DNA from: Flavobacteriales bacterium UBA6969
GTDB taxonomy: Bacteria > Bacteroidota > Bacteroidia > Flavobacteriales_D > Sanyastnellaceae
Length of the DNA: 12,128 nt
NCBI GenBank assembly: GCA_002448555.1
Contig: DJYV01000004.1
Span: 1 to 12,128, forward strand
Direction: 5' to 3'
Under the pieces are notes generated by a model. It searched no databases and was not told the DNA's origin. It saw nothing but the letters and a program-made list of their open reading frames with translations. The position numbers and the translations under genes were made by a program. Below are positions 6,771 to 12,128 of the stretch, piece after piece; positions within the stretch are counted from its first letter, which is position 1, and every line of letters begins with the position of its first letter.

Positions 6771-7799
6771 TTAACGCGCGATCAACCCTTCGTTGATGCG
6801 TTTGACCAACGCAGGGCCTTCGTGAATCAGGCCGGAATATACTTGCACCAAGGACGCCCCAGCGTCGAGTTTTTCTTGCGCGTCCTCGGGACCGCAAATG
6901 CCCCCGACTCCAATGATAGGGAACGCCCCCTTCGACTGCTCGTGCAGGTACCGAATCACCTCGGTTGATCGGGCGCGCACCGGGGCGCCGCTCAATCCAC
7001 CCGCTCCCATTTGCTCCACTTCCTCGGCGGGCGTGCTCAACCCTTCCCTCGAAATGGTCGTATTGGTGGCAATGACGCCGGCGATTCCAGCCGCCTGCAC
7101 CAACTCAACAATGTCATCCAATTGCTCATCGGTCAAATCCGGCGCGATTTTCAAAAAAATAGGACGTGCAATGGAACGCTTGGAACGTTCGGCCATGAGG
7201 GTTTCCAGCAGCCGCTGGAGCGGTTCTTTTTCCTGCAATTCCCTCAATCCAGGCGTGTTGGGAGAACTGACGTTCACCACGAAGTAATCGACGTAGTCGT
7301 ACAACGCGTTGAAGCACTGGATGTAATCGGATTCGGCCTGCTCGTTGGGCGTGATCTTATTCTTACCAATGTTGCCGCCTACGATGAGCCCCGACGGGCG
7401 CTGGCGCAAACGGGCGGCAGCGGCGACCATTCCGGAATTATTGAATCCCATCCGATTGATGATGCCTTTGTCAGCGGGCAAGCGGAACAAACGGGGTTTG
7501 GGATTGCCATCCTGTGGCAACGGGGTCACTGTTCCAATTTCTACGAAGCCGAAACCCAATACGCGCATTTGCTTCAACCAACGCGCATCCTTGTCAAATC
7601 CCGCTGCTAAGCCCACCGGATTGGGAAACATCAATCCAGCGACTTCCACTTCGAGCTCTTTGGAGCGCACGGCAAAAAAAGACCGCAACAGCGCACCCAT
7701 ACCAGGAATGGCACAAGCAAACGTCAACAACGCCATCGTCCACTCGTGGGCCTTTTCGGGCTGCAGTTTAAAAATCAGTGGCTTCAGCGTCTTGTACAT
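6771..7799 (-). CDS. pyrD: Dihydroorotate dehydrogenase, quinone-dependent (class 2)
   Basis: This 342-aa FMN enzyme oxidises dihydroorotate to orotate with menaquinone in pyrimidine synthesis, attached to the inner face of the cytoplasmic membrane. The N-terminal helical extension (about 1-45, MYKTLKPLIF...), which forms the quinone tunnel and membrane contact, defines class 2. NVSSPNTPGLRELQ (176-189) holds the catalytic serine, GFNNSG (118-123) and GNIGKNK (142-148) are FMN/substrate loops, and IIGVGGI and LVQVYSGLIHEGP close the barrel. I chose the ATG at 7799. The open frame continues upstream to 8417, but that 206-residue extension is antisense to the gene at 7911-8486 and is not PyrD-like. 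A -7-like element, TATTTTCG, lies 4 nt before this ATG. Confidence 0.96.
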   Translation of the reverse strand: MYKTLKPLIFKLQPEKAHEWTMALLTFACAIPGMGALLRSFFAVRSKELEVEVAGLMFPNPVGLAAGFDKDARWLKQMRVLGFGFVEIGTVTPLPQDGNPKPRLFRLPADKGIINRMGFNNSGMVAAAARLRQRPSGLIVGGNIGKNKITPNEQAESDYIQCFNALYDYVDYFVVNVSSPNTPGLRELQEKEPLQRLLETLMAERSKRSIARPIFLKIAPDLTDEQLDDIVELVQAAGIAGVIATNTTISREGLSTPAEEVEQMGAGGLSGAPVRARSTEVIRYLHEQSKGAFPIIGVGGICGPEDAQEKLDAGASLVQVYSGLIHEGPALVKRINEGLIAR

Positions 7800-7803
7800 G
7801 GCG

Positions 7804-7811
7804 CGAAAATA
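7804..7811 (-). promoter_or_regulatory. Candidate -7 promoter element of pyrD
   Basis: On the minus strand TATTTTCG (7811-7804) differs from TAnnTTTG at one of six fixed positions and ends 4 nt before the pyrD ATG, the same spacing as the exact elements of smpB, the deaminase gene and the DAHP synthase gene. The -33 region would fall at about 7829-7837, overlapping a DnaA-box-like repeat. Confidence 0.5.
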
Positions 7812-7830
7812 GTGCGATTCCTCGGGTTGG

Positions 7831-7852
7831 CTGTGGAAAAAACTGTGGATAG
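7831..7852 (-). promoter_or_regulatory. Two direct DnaA-box-like repeats upstream of pyrD
   Basis: The plus strand reads CTGTGGA at 7831-7837 and again at 7843-7849, a direct repeat with 12-bp periodicity. On the minus strand these give TTTTCCACA (7840-7832), an exact match to the loose DnaA box TTWTNCACA, and CTATCCACA (7852-7844), one base from the strong box TTATCCACA. They lie in the divergent spacer between pyrD and the gene at 7911, over the expected -33 region of the pyrD promoter. A binding site for another regulator would fit as well. Confidence 0.4.
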
Positions 7853-7892
7853 CGAATGCACGGTCACCCCCCGGCAGCATACGGGAAGCGAA

Positions 7893-7900
7893 TAGATTTG
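7893..7900 (+). promoter_or_regulatory. -7 promoter element of the 191-aa hypothetical gene
   Basis: TAGATTTG matches TAnnTTTG exactly and ends 10 nt before the ATG at 7911, predicting a leader of only about 6 nt. This supports the reality of that gene and its start. No clear -33 TTG is seen. Confidence 0.6.
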
Positions 7901-7910
7901 ATTCCCAACG

Positions 7911-8486
7911 ATGAAGAACCTTGGGCTTTTTAGTTGGATGACGAGGCGGAAACTCACCGAAGAGCAGGTGGCAGCCCTCTTCGTGGAAACCACCTTCGAG
8001 ACGGTCGAGCAAGGTTGGCCCGAAATCGCAGCTTTCCTCAACGCGTCTCCGGTCTTCATCCAACGGCCCAACCTTGATAAAGAAGATTACGGTCGGTTCT
8101 TGATGATCATTGTTTCGGCCAACCTCCAGCTCATCCCCAAGCATTTCGACAGCGGGGTCGACCGGCAAATCATCCAACACATCTGCTCCAAGTTTGCGCT
8201 GGCCTTTGGATTGAATCCCGACGTTTTCACTCAAAAGGTGAAGAACTACCGGTCGTTCATGAAGCAGATCAACCGGCCCTCCAAGAACCTCGTAACGGCC
8301 ATGACCCGCGCCATCTTTTACAAGTACCACTTGAACCAATTTCAAGAACCGTACTTCCGGGACATGAATACGCCCGAGCCCAACATCCAGCGTGAGCTCA
8401 AAAGCCTCATGGCGCACTTCCTTTGGGATTGGGATGCCTTCACGGTAAACTACCGGGTCTCCGCGAGCAAGGTCCGATTAGGATAA
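7911..8486 (+). CDS. Conserved-looking hypothetical protein (191 aa)
   Basis: I do not recognise this protein. It is a soluble, mixed helical sequence with no signal peptide, membrane segment or known motif. It is rich in aromatic and charged residues, for example KYHLNQFQEPYF near the middle of the C-terminal half and HFLWDWDAF near the C-terminus. The start ATG 7911 is backed by an exact -7 element 10 nt upstream; a second Met at codon 10 is the alternative. The opposite strand is open along the whole gene (part of the extended pyrD frame), but that translation is low-complexity and unlike any family. Its last 9 bp overlap the end of smpB on the other strand, so the two genes converge without room for a terminator between them. 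Confidence 0.75.
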   Translation: MKNLGLFSWMTRRKLTEEQVAALFVETTFETVEQGWPEIAAFLNASPVFIQRPNLDKEDYGRFLMIIVSANLQLIPKHFDSGVDRQIIQHICSKFALAFGLNPDVFTQKVKNYRSFMKQINRPSKNLVTAMTRAIFYKYHLNQFQEPYFRDMNTPEPNIQRELKSLMAHFLWDWDAFTVNYRVSASKVRLG

Positions 8487-8915
8487 GCGGTCCAGATCCC
8501 GGGCCTGGTCTTTGTCTTTGAGCGCTGCGCGCTTGTCATGCAACTTCTTCCCTTTGGCCACGGCGATGTTCACTTTGGCGTAGCCGCTTTGCGCGATGAA
8601 CATCCGCACCGGCACGACGGTCACGCCTACATCTTTCAACCGCTTTTCCAATTTCTTGAGTTCAGTCTTTTGTAGCAGCAGCTTTCGAGGTCGGCGAACC
8701 TCATGCGGCGTATATCCGGCATTGGGGTATTCGGAGATGTACATGTTGTACACGAAAAACTCGCCGCCATTGAAACGGCAGTAGGCCTCTCCGATGCTGG
8801 CTTTTCCCGCCCGAATGGACTTGATCTCCGAACCGACCAATTGGATTCCGGCGGTGAATTCGTCCGTCAAGAAGTACGTGTAAGACGCCTTTTTATTTTT
8901 TATCTCAACCGCCAT
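8478..8915 (-). CDS. smpB: SsrA-binding protein
   Basis: This 145-aa RNA-binding protein escorts tmRNA to stalled ribosomes in trans-translation. Family features are visible in order: the N-terminal NKKASYTYFL segment, GIQLVGSEIKSIRAGKASI in the oligonucleotide-binding fold, then HEVRRPRKLLL, the VPVRMF strand, KVNIAVAKGKKLHDKRA and a basic C-terminal tail ending KDKDQARDLDRLS. The length is slightly below the usual 150-160 aa. I chose the ATG at 8915 (MAVEIKNK) and not the upstream ATG at 8972, because the longer form would run over the divergent deaminase start and the extra residues are not family-like. An exact TACTTTTG promoter element ends 4 nt before this ATG, predicting a leaderless mRNA. 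The tmRNA gene itself is not in the window. Confidence 0.96.
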   Translation of the reverse strand: MAVEIKNKKASYTYFLTDEFTAGIQLVGSEIKSIRAGKASIGEAYCRFNGGEFFVYNMYISEYPNAGYTPHEVRRPRKLLLQKTELKKLEKRLKDVGVTVVPVRMFIAQSGYAKVNIAVAKGKKLHDKRAALKDKDQARDLDRLS

Positions 8916-8919
8916 GGGA

Positions 8920-8927
8920 CAAAAGTA
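8920..8927 (-). promoter_or_regulatory. -7 promoter element of smpB
   Basis: On the minus strand TACTTTTG (8927-8920) is an exact TAnnTTTG match. It is followed by TCCC and then the smpB ATG, a 4-nt gap. It lies in the 47-bp spacer shared with the divergent deaminase promoter. Confidence 0.7.
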
Positions 8928-8950
8928 CACCACGTAGGCCACTGCCGTCC

Positions 8951-8958
8951 TACCTTTG
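8951..8958 (+). promoter_or_regulatory. -7 promoter element of the adenosine deaminase-sulfotransferase operon
   Basis: TACCTTTG is an exact TAnnTTTG match. It is followed by AGCC and then the ATG at 8963, again a 4-nt gap. The start-to-start distance to smpB is only 47 bp, so the -33 regions of the two divergent promoters must overlap. Confidence 0.7.
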
Positions 8959-8962
8959 AGCC

Positions 8963-9985
8963 ATGGAAGCACAACCTGTCAAACCGGCCATCCAGGCGAT
9001 GCCCAAGGTGGAACTCCACTGCCACTTGGAGTTGGCCATTCGACAGGAAACGCTGAAAACCTTTGCCTTGGAGCGCGGATACGACGTGGCGGACGATGAA
9101 AAGTTTGCCGAGGCGTTTCTCATTCAATCCCCCATGGGGGAATTGCCCTCCGTGCTGCACAAGTTCCTGAATACCCGGGATGTACTGGATGCGGCCGACT
9201 GCATTGAACAAGTGACGTTTGAGGTTTGCGAGGATATGTACCTCCACTCCAACGTACGCATACTGGAACTGCGTTACGCCCCGAGTTTCTTGCTGGACAA
9301 GCACACCCACATCTCCCCCGATGCGCTGCAGGAGGCCATCCAACGTGGCGTAGATCGAGCTGAATCCAAGTACCCGATGGCCGTGGGCCTCATCTGCATC
9401 TTGCAACGCACCAAAACGGTTGAGGACAATGCGAACTGGGTGGATTTTGCTTTGAACCACAAAAACGGATTCCTCGCACTGGATCTGGCGGATAACGAAG
9501 TGGACTTCGACCCCGAACCCTTCATTCCCCTGTTCCAGCGAGCAAAAGCCGGCGGGCTGGGCATCACCGTGCACGCCGGAGAACCCCGCGTGGCCGGGAT
9601 TTCCAAAAACATCACCACGGCCATTGAAGCCATGGGCGCCGACCGCATCGGTCACGGCCTGCAAGCCATTGAGGACCCGCGCGTCATCGACTTGCTCGTC
9701 CGCACGGAAACCCCGCTCGAGCTCTGCCCGACCAGTAATTGGCTCACCGGCGCGTGTGAGGGGCTGCATGCCCACCCCATCAAGGAATTGTTCGGTGCCG
9801 GCGTTCACACCACCATCAACACCGACGATCCGGGCATCATGGTTACCAACCTCAACCGGGAATTTCAGCACGTTCATGAGCACCGTGGTTTTGCCCAAGA
9901 TCAGCTTCGGCAATGCATCGATTGGGCGCGGGCGTACAGTTTCATCCCCGGGGCGAAAAAAGATGCCGTTTGGCCGGCATCATGA
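8963..9985 (+). CDS. Adenosine deaminase-family metalloenzyme
   Basis: This 340-aa cytosolic TIM-barrel amidohydrolase most likely deaminates adenosine/deoxyadenosine or a related purine. The metal and catalytic residues align by motif with mammalian ADA: H19 and H21 in ELHCHLE, H204 and E207 in VHAGEP, H231 in RIGHG, and D288 and D289 in INTDDP. Two substrate-side glycines are changed: the usual HLDG/HLEG is HLEL (L24), and DLAGDE is DLADNE (D177). That suggests a subfamily whose substrate may differ from adenosine. The start ATG 8963 is supported by the promoter element 4 nt upstream; Met13 is the alternative. The stop TGA overlaps the ATG of the next gene (ATGA at 9982-9985), so it leads a translationally coupled operon with two sulfotransferase-like genes. 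Confidence 0.9.
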   Translation: MEAQPVKPAIQAMPKVELHCHLELAIRQETLKTFALERGYDVADDEKFAEAFLIQSPMGELPSVLHKFLNTRDVLDAADCIEQVTFEVCEDMYLHSNVRILELRYAPSFLLDKHTHISPDALQEAIQRGVDRAESKYPMAVGLICILQRTKTVEDNANWVDFALNHKNGFLALDLADNEVDFDPEPFIPLFQRAKAGGLGITVHAGEPRVAGISKNITTAIEAMGADRIGHGLQAIEDPRVIDLLVRTETPLELCPTSNWLTGACEGLHAHPIKELFGAGVHTTINTDDPGIMVTNLNREFQHVHEHRGFAQDQLRQCIDWARAYSFIPGAKKDAVWPAS

Positions 9986-11676
9986 GCGTGCGTCGCTCCC
10001 ATAACATCCTCCGGGTTTTGTGCGCTCTGGTGTGCCCCGCACAGGCCTCTGGACAAGCCACCGTGGGAACGCTGAATCTGTCACCCAATGCCAATCAAGA
10101 TTATGTGCTCTTCAGCCCCAACGGCGCTGAAACCACGCACATCATAGACAAATGCGGACGGCAGATTCACCAATGGGAAACGGACGGGCGCCCCGGCTTG
10201 ATGGCGTACTTCACGGACAACGGCGATTTGGTCCGCACGCGCAGACACCAAACCGGTGAATTTCTTGGCGGTGGTATCGGCGGCATCATTGAACGCTTCG
10301 ATTGGGAGGGCAATTTGCTGTGGACCGATACGCTTGCCTCGCCTTCGCACCATCAACACCATGACATCGCCGTCATGCCCAACGGAAACATCTTGGCCAT
10401 CCTCTGGGAAAAATGGTTCGCTGAAGATGCCATTGCGCAAGGGCTGTTGCCTGAGCTAGCATCGGAGGAGGTGTGGGTCACCCGGGTGTTCGAATTGGCT
10501 CCGCTGCCGGGCACAGGCAGCGAGGTTGTCTGGTCTTGGAGCCCCTGGGAACACCTTATCCAGAATACGGATCCGGCCCTTCCGAATTACGGCGAGCCGT
10601 CGGAACACCCTGAGCGCTTCGACATCAACTTCGAGGCCACCGCCGAATCATGGGGAGGCGGCTTTGGGCAAGAAGGGGCATACGATTGGATGCACGTCAA
10701 TAGCATCCACTACCACCCCGAGCGCGATGAAATCGTGTTGAGCAGCCGGCATTGGAACGAAATCTGGGTCATCGACCACAGCACCACCACCGAGGAGGCG
10801 GTCGGAAGCAGCGGAGGCCAGCACGGGAAAGGCGGCGATGTGCTCTGGCGGTGGGGCAATCCGGCAGCTTATGGCCAAGGAGATGAGAGTGAACAGAAAT
10901 TCTTCGGCCAGCACGATGCGCAATTTATCGACGCCGATGAAGGGCTCTACGTCAGCATTTACAACAACGGTATCGGTCGACCAGATGGCAGCTATAGCAC
11001 TGTGCACCACATTGCTATCCCCTTTGATGCGAACGGCGGTTTCCCAGGGACCAGCGAATCGGCCTTCGAGCCCAATGCTGCAGCGTGGACCTATCCTACG
11101 ACCCCTGACTGGTCTTTTTACTCTCCCAATATCTCCGGCTACAGCTTGTTGCCCGACGGCCATCACCTCATTTGCCAAGGCGCTGATGGCCGCTTTTTCG
11201 AACTGGATGAGACGGGCGAGCTCGTATGGGAATACATCAACCCCATTACCAATACAGGCCCCTTGGCGCAGGGTAGCAGTCCGGTTCAAAACGGCGTTTT
11301 CAGAGCTACAGCCATCCCAGCAACCCATCCGGGCCTGACTGGACGCGACTTAACGCCCGGTGCTCCGCTTGAATTGAATCCGTCGCCCCTGGATTGCAGC
11401 GTCGATGTGGGAGGCGCAATACCCCCTTCAACTGCGGAGGCATGGCCCAATCCCGCGCGCACCGTGCTCACCATCGGCCACCTCCAACCCGATCAACCAA
11501 CCCACATCGAAATCTTCGATGCCACCGGGCGGATGCAATGGAACGGTATCGCCTCGCATGAAATCACTGTGGACATTCGCTTTTGGCCATCGGGATTGTA
11601 TGTCGCAATTTTACGGCCATGGAACACCGCCGCGCACCACTCGGCTCTACGGACCCTCAAATTCTTGGTGAGATGA
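9982..11676 (+). CDS. Secreted arylsulfotransferase (ASST)-family protein with T9SS sorting domain
   Basis: This 564-aa exported protein belongs to the PAPS-independent aryl-sulfate sulfotransferase family, beta-propeller enzymes that move sulfate between phenolic compounds through a sulfo-histidine. A signal peptide spans 1-26, with a likely cut after ASGQA. Family landmarks follow: HHDIAVMPNGN (126-136), WMHVNSIHY (236-244), SSRHWN (254-259), a WRWG blade motif (289-292), GQHDAQ (309-314), and late blades around FFELDETGELVWEY (405-418). The conserved histidines H127, H238 and H311 are candidates for the active site. Residues about 486-564, starting AWPNPAR, form a T9SS type A sorting domain with the typical IFDATGR and WPSGLYVA motifs, so secretion through the outer membrane is expected. 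I use ATG 9982, overlapping the deaminase stop. The longer frame from 9913 would lack an N-terminal signal peptide. The substrate is unknown. Confidence 0.87.
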   Translation: MSVRRSHNILRVLCALVCPAQASGQATVGTLNLSPNANQDYVLFSPNGAETTHIIDKCGRQIHQWETDGRPGLMAYFTDNGDLVRTRRHQTGEFLGGGIGGIIERFDWEGNLLWTDTLASPSHHQHHDIAVMPNGNILAILWEKWFAEDAIAQGLLPELASEEVWVTRVFELAPLPGTGSEVVWSWSPWEHLIQNTDPALPNYGEPSEHPERFDINFEATAESWGGGFGQEGAYDWMHVNSIHYHPERDEIVLSSRHWNEIWVIDHSTTTEEAVGSSGGQHGKGGDVLWRWGNPAAYGQGDESEQKFFGQHDAQFIDADEGLYVSIYNNGIGRPDGSYSTVHHIAIPFDANGGFPGTSESAFEPNAAAWTYPTTPDWSFYSPNISGYSLLPDGHHLICQGADGRFFELDETGELVWEYINPITNTGPLAQGSSPVQNGVFRATAIPATHPGLTGRDLTPGAPLELNPSPLDCSVDVGGAIPPSTAEAWPNPARTVLTIGHLQPDQPTHIEIFDATGRMQWNGIASHEITVDIRFWPSGLYVAILRPWNTAAHHSALRTLKFLVR

Positions 11677-12128
11677 AAACCGCTCCCTGCATCGCCTTCC
11701 TCTTGAGCATCCTCCCATTGGCGTGGGTTTGCAGCCAATCCAATACCGTCGGCACGATTGCCTACGACCCCGCCCTTTATTCAGATGGGTATACGCTCAT
11801 CTACCCCCACAACCAACCCCATGCACGGCTTATCGACGCCTGCGGAGAATTCGTTCACATGTGGACCAACGACTCCTTGCGTCGGCCGGGGAACAGCGCG
11901 TATTTGACCCCGACAGGCAACTTGGTTTGGGCACATCGTCCTGCCAACTTTCAGAACGACGCCATCTGGGCAGGTGGCGGTGGGGCCGTCATCGAGGCGC
12001 GGTCATGGGACAATTCCGTGCTGTGGAATTACGCCCTCAACGATTCTACGGGCCGTTTGCACCATGATTTTGCACTGACCAATACCGGAACCGTGCTCGC
12101 CATAGCGTGGGAACGCATCGATTCGATC
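11673..12128 (+). CDS. Second ASST-family protein, 3' end cut by the window
   Basis: An open frame of 152 codons runs from ATG 11673 to the window edge with no stop. The ATG overlaps the TGA of the previous gene (ATGA at 11673-11676), as at the previous junction. A signal peptide covers about residues 1-22 (MKTAPCIAFLLSILPLAWV, then CSQS). The mature part parallels the first sulfotransferase: TVGT near the start, then LIDACGEFVHMW against IIDKCGRQIHQW, GNLVWAHR against GDLVRTRR, a Gly-rich GGGGAVIE segment, VLWNY against LLWTD, and HHDFALTNTG (130-139) against HHDIAVMPNG. It is a diverged tandem paralogue, so an old duplication rather than a recent one. Whether it also ends in a sorting domain cannot be seen here. 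Confidence 0.87.
   Translation, partial: MKTAPCIAFLLSILPLAWVCSQSNTVGTIAYDPALYSDGYTLIYPHNQPHARLIDACGEFVHMWTNDSLRRPGNSAYLTPTGNLVWAHRPANFQNDAIWAGGGGAVIEARSWDNSVLWNYALNDSTGRLHHDFALTNTGTVLAIAWERIDSI

Noticed and set aside
7800..8417. A 206-residue N-terminal extension of PyrD
   Set aside because: PyrD of normal length starts at 7799 with its typical membrane helix. The extension is unrelated to the family and lies antisense to another gene.
8513..8915. A possible tmRNA gene near smpB
   Set aside because: smpB prompts the search, but I found no tRNA-Ala-like ends or tag-coding frame in this window.
8916..8972. An upstream ATG giving SmpB 19 more residues
   Set aside because: The extra residues do not resemble SmpB, would cover both divergent promoter elements and would overlap the deaminase start.
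9913..9981. A longer start for the first sulfotransferase gene
   Set aside because: It would overlap the deaminase gene by 73 bp and bury the signal peptide 23 residues inside the protein; ATG 9982 gives a clean N-terminal signal.
11689..11740. A lipoprotein signal (lipobox) in the second ASST protein
   Set aside because: The cysteine follows WV rather than the usual small residue before Cys, so a standard signal peptidase I cut is more likely.
1..12128. CRISPR arrays, insertion sequences, prophage or defence genes
   Set aside because: No regularly spaced repeats, transposase, integrase, terminal inverted repeats or nuclease/defence motifs were seen; the genes are metabolic or translational housekeeping plus exported enzymes.

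Overview
The window reads as a chromosomal, housekeeping-rich segment of a Bacteroidota bacterium, probably a flavobacterial lineage with fairly high GC (mid-50s % by eye). The evidence is a DAHP synthase fused to a C-terminal AroQ chorismate mutase, a DUF983 protein, an HMA-MauE fusion membrane protein, a C-terminal type IX secretion (T9SS) sorting domain on an exported sulfotransferase, almost no Shine-Dalgarno sequences, and several copies of the Bacteroidota -7 promoter element TAnnTTTG. I see no phage, IS, integron, CRISPR or plasmid signature.

Layout. 2-118: tRNA-Leu(CAG) and its intrinsic terminator. 205-1305 (+): bifunctional DAHP synthase/chorismate mutase, the entry and branch point of aromatic amino acid synthesis. 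1306-1501: convergent intergenic region with terminator hairpins for both strands. 1502-5095 (-): a tight operon purB - MsbA-like ABC exporter - DUF983 membrane protein, with 1 nt and 8 nt between genes. 5172-6764 (+): HMA-MauE membrane protein followed 9 nt later by an AHL-lactonase-like metallo-beta-lactamase-fold hydrolase. 6771-7799 (-): pyrD (quinone-dependent dihydroorotate dehydrogenase), convergent with the hydrolase. 7800-7910: divergent promoter region with two DnaA-box-like direct repeats. 7911-8486 (+): unrecognised 191-aa protein whose 3' end overlaps smpB by 9 bp. 8478-8915 (-): smpB. 8963-12128 (+): adenosine deaminase-family gene, then two tandem secreted arylsulfotransferase-like genes, each joined by a 4-bp ATGA overlap; the last gene runs off the window.

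Genes that work together. Nucleotide metabolism recurs (purB, pyrD, adenosine deaminase) but in separate transcription units. The purB-ABC-DUF983 and deaminase-ASST-ASST groups look co-transcribed and translationally coupled, although their functional links are not obvious.

Most notable observation. An exact TAnnTTTG element ends exactly 4 nt before the start codon of three unit-leading genes (aroG/chorismate mutase, smpB, adenosine deaminase), and a one-mismatch version sits at the same distance before pyrD. This predicts leaderless or nearly leaderless mRNAs and explains the absence of Shine-Dalgarno sequences. Downstream operon genes lack the arrangement and instead use stop/start coupling; one of them, the ABC exporter, has a TTG start with a good Shine-Dalgarno sequence.
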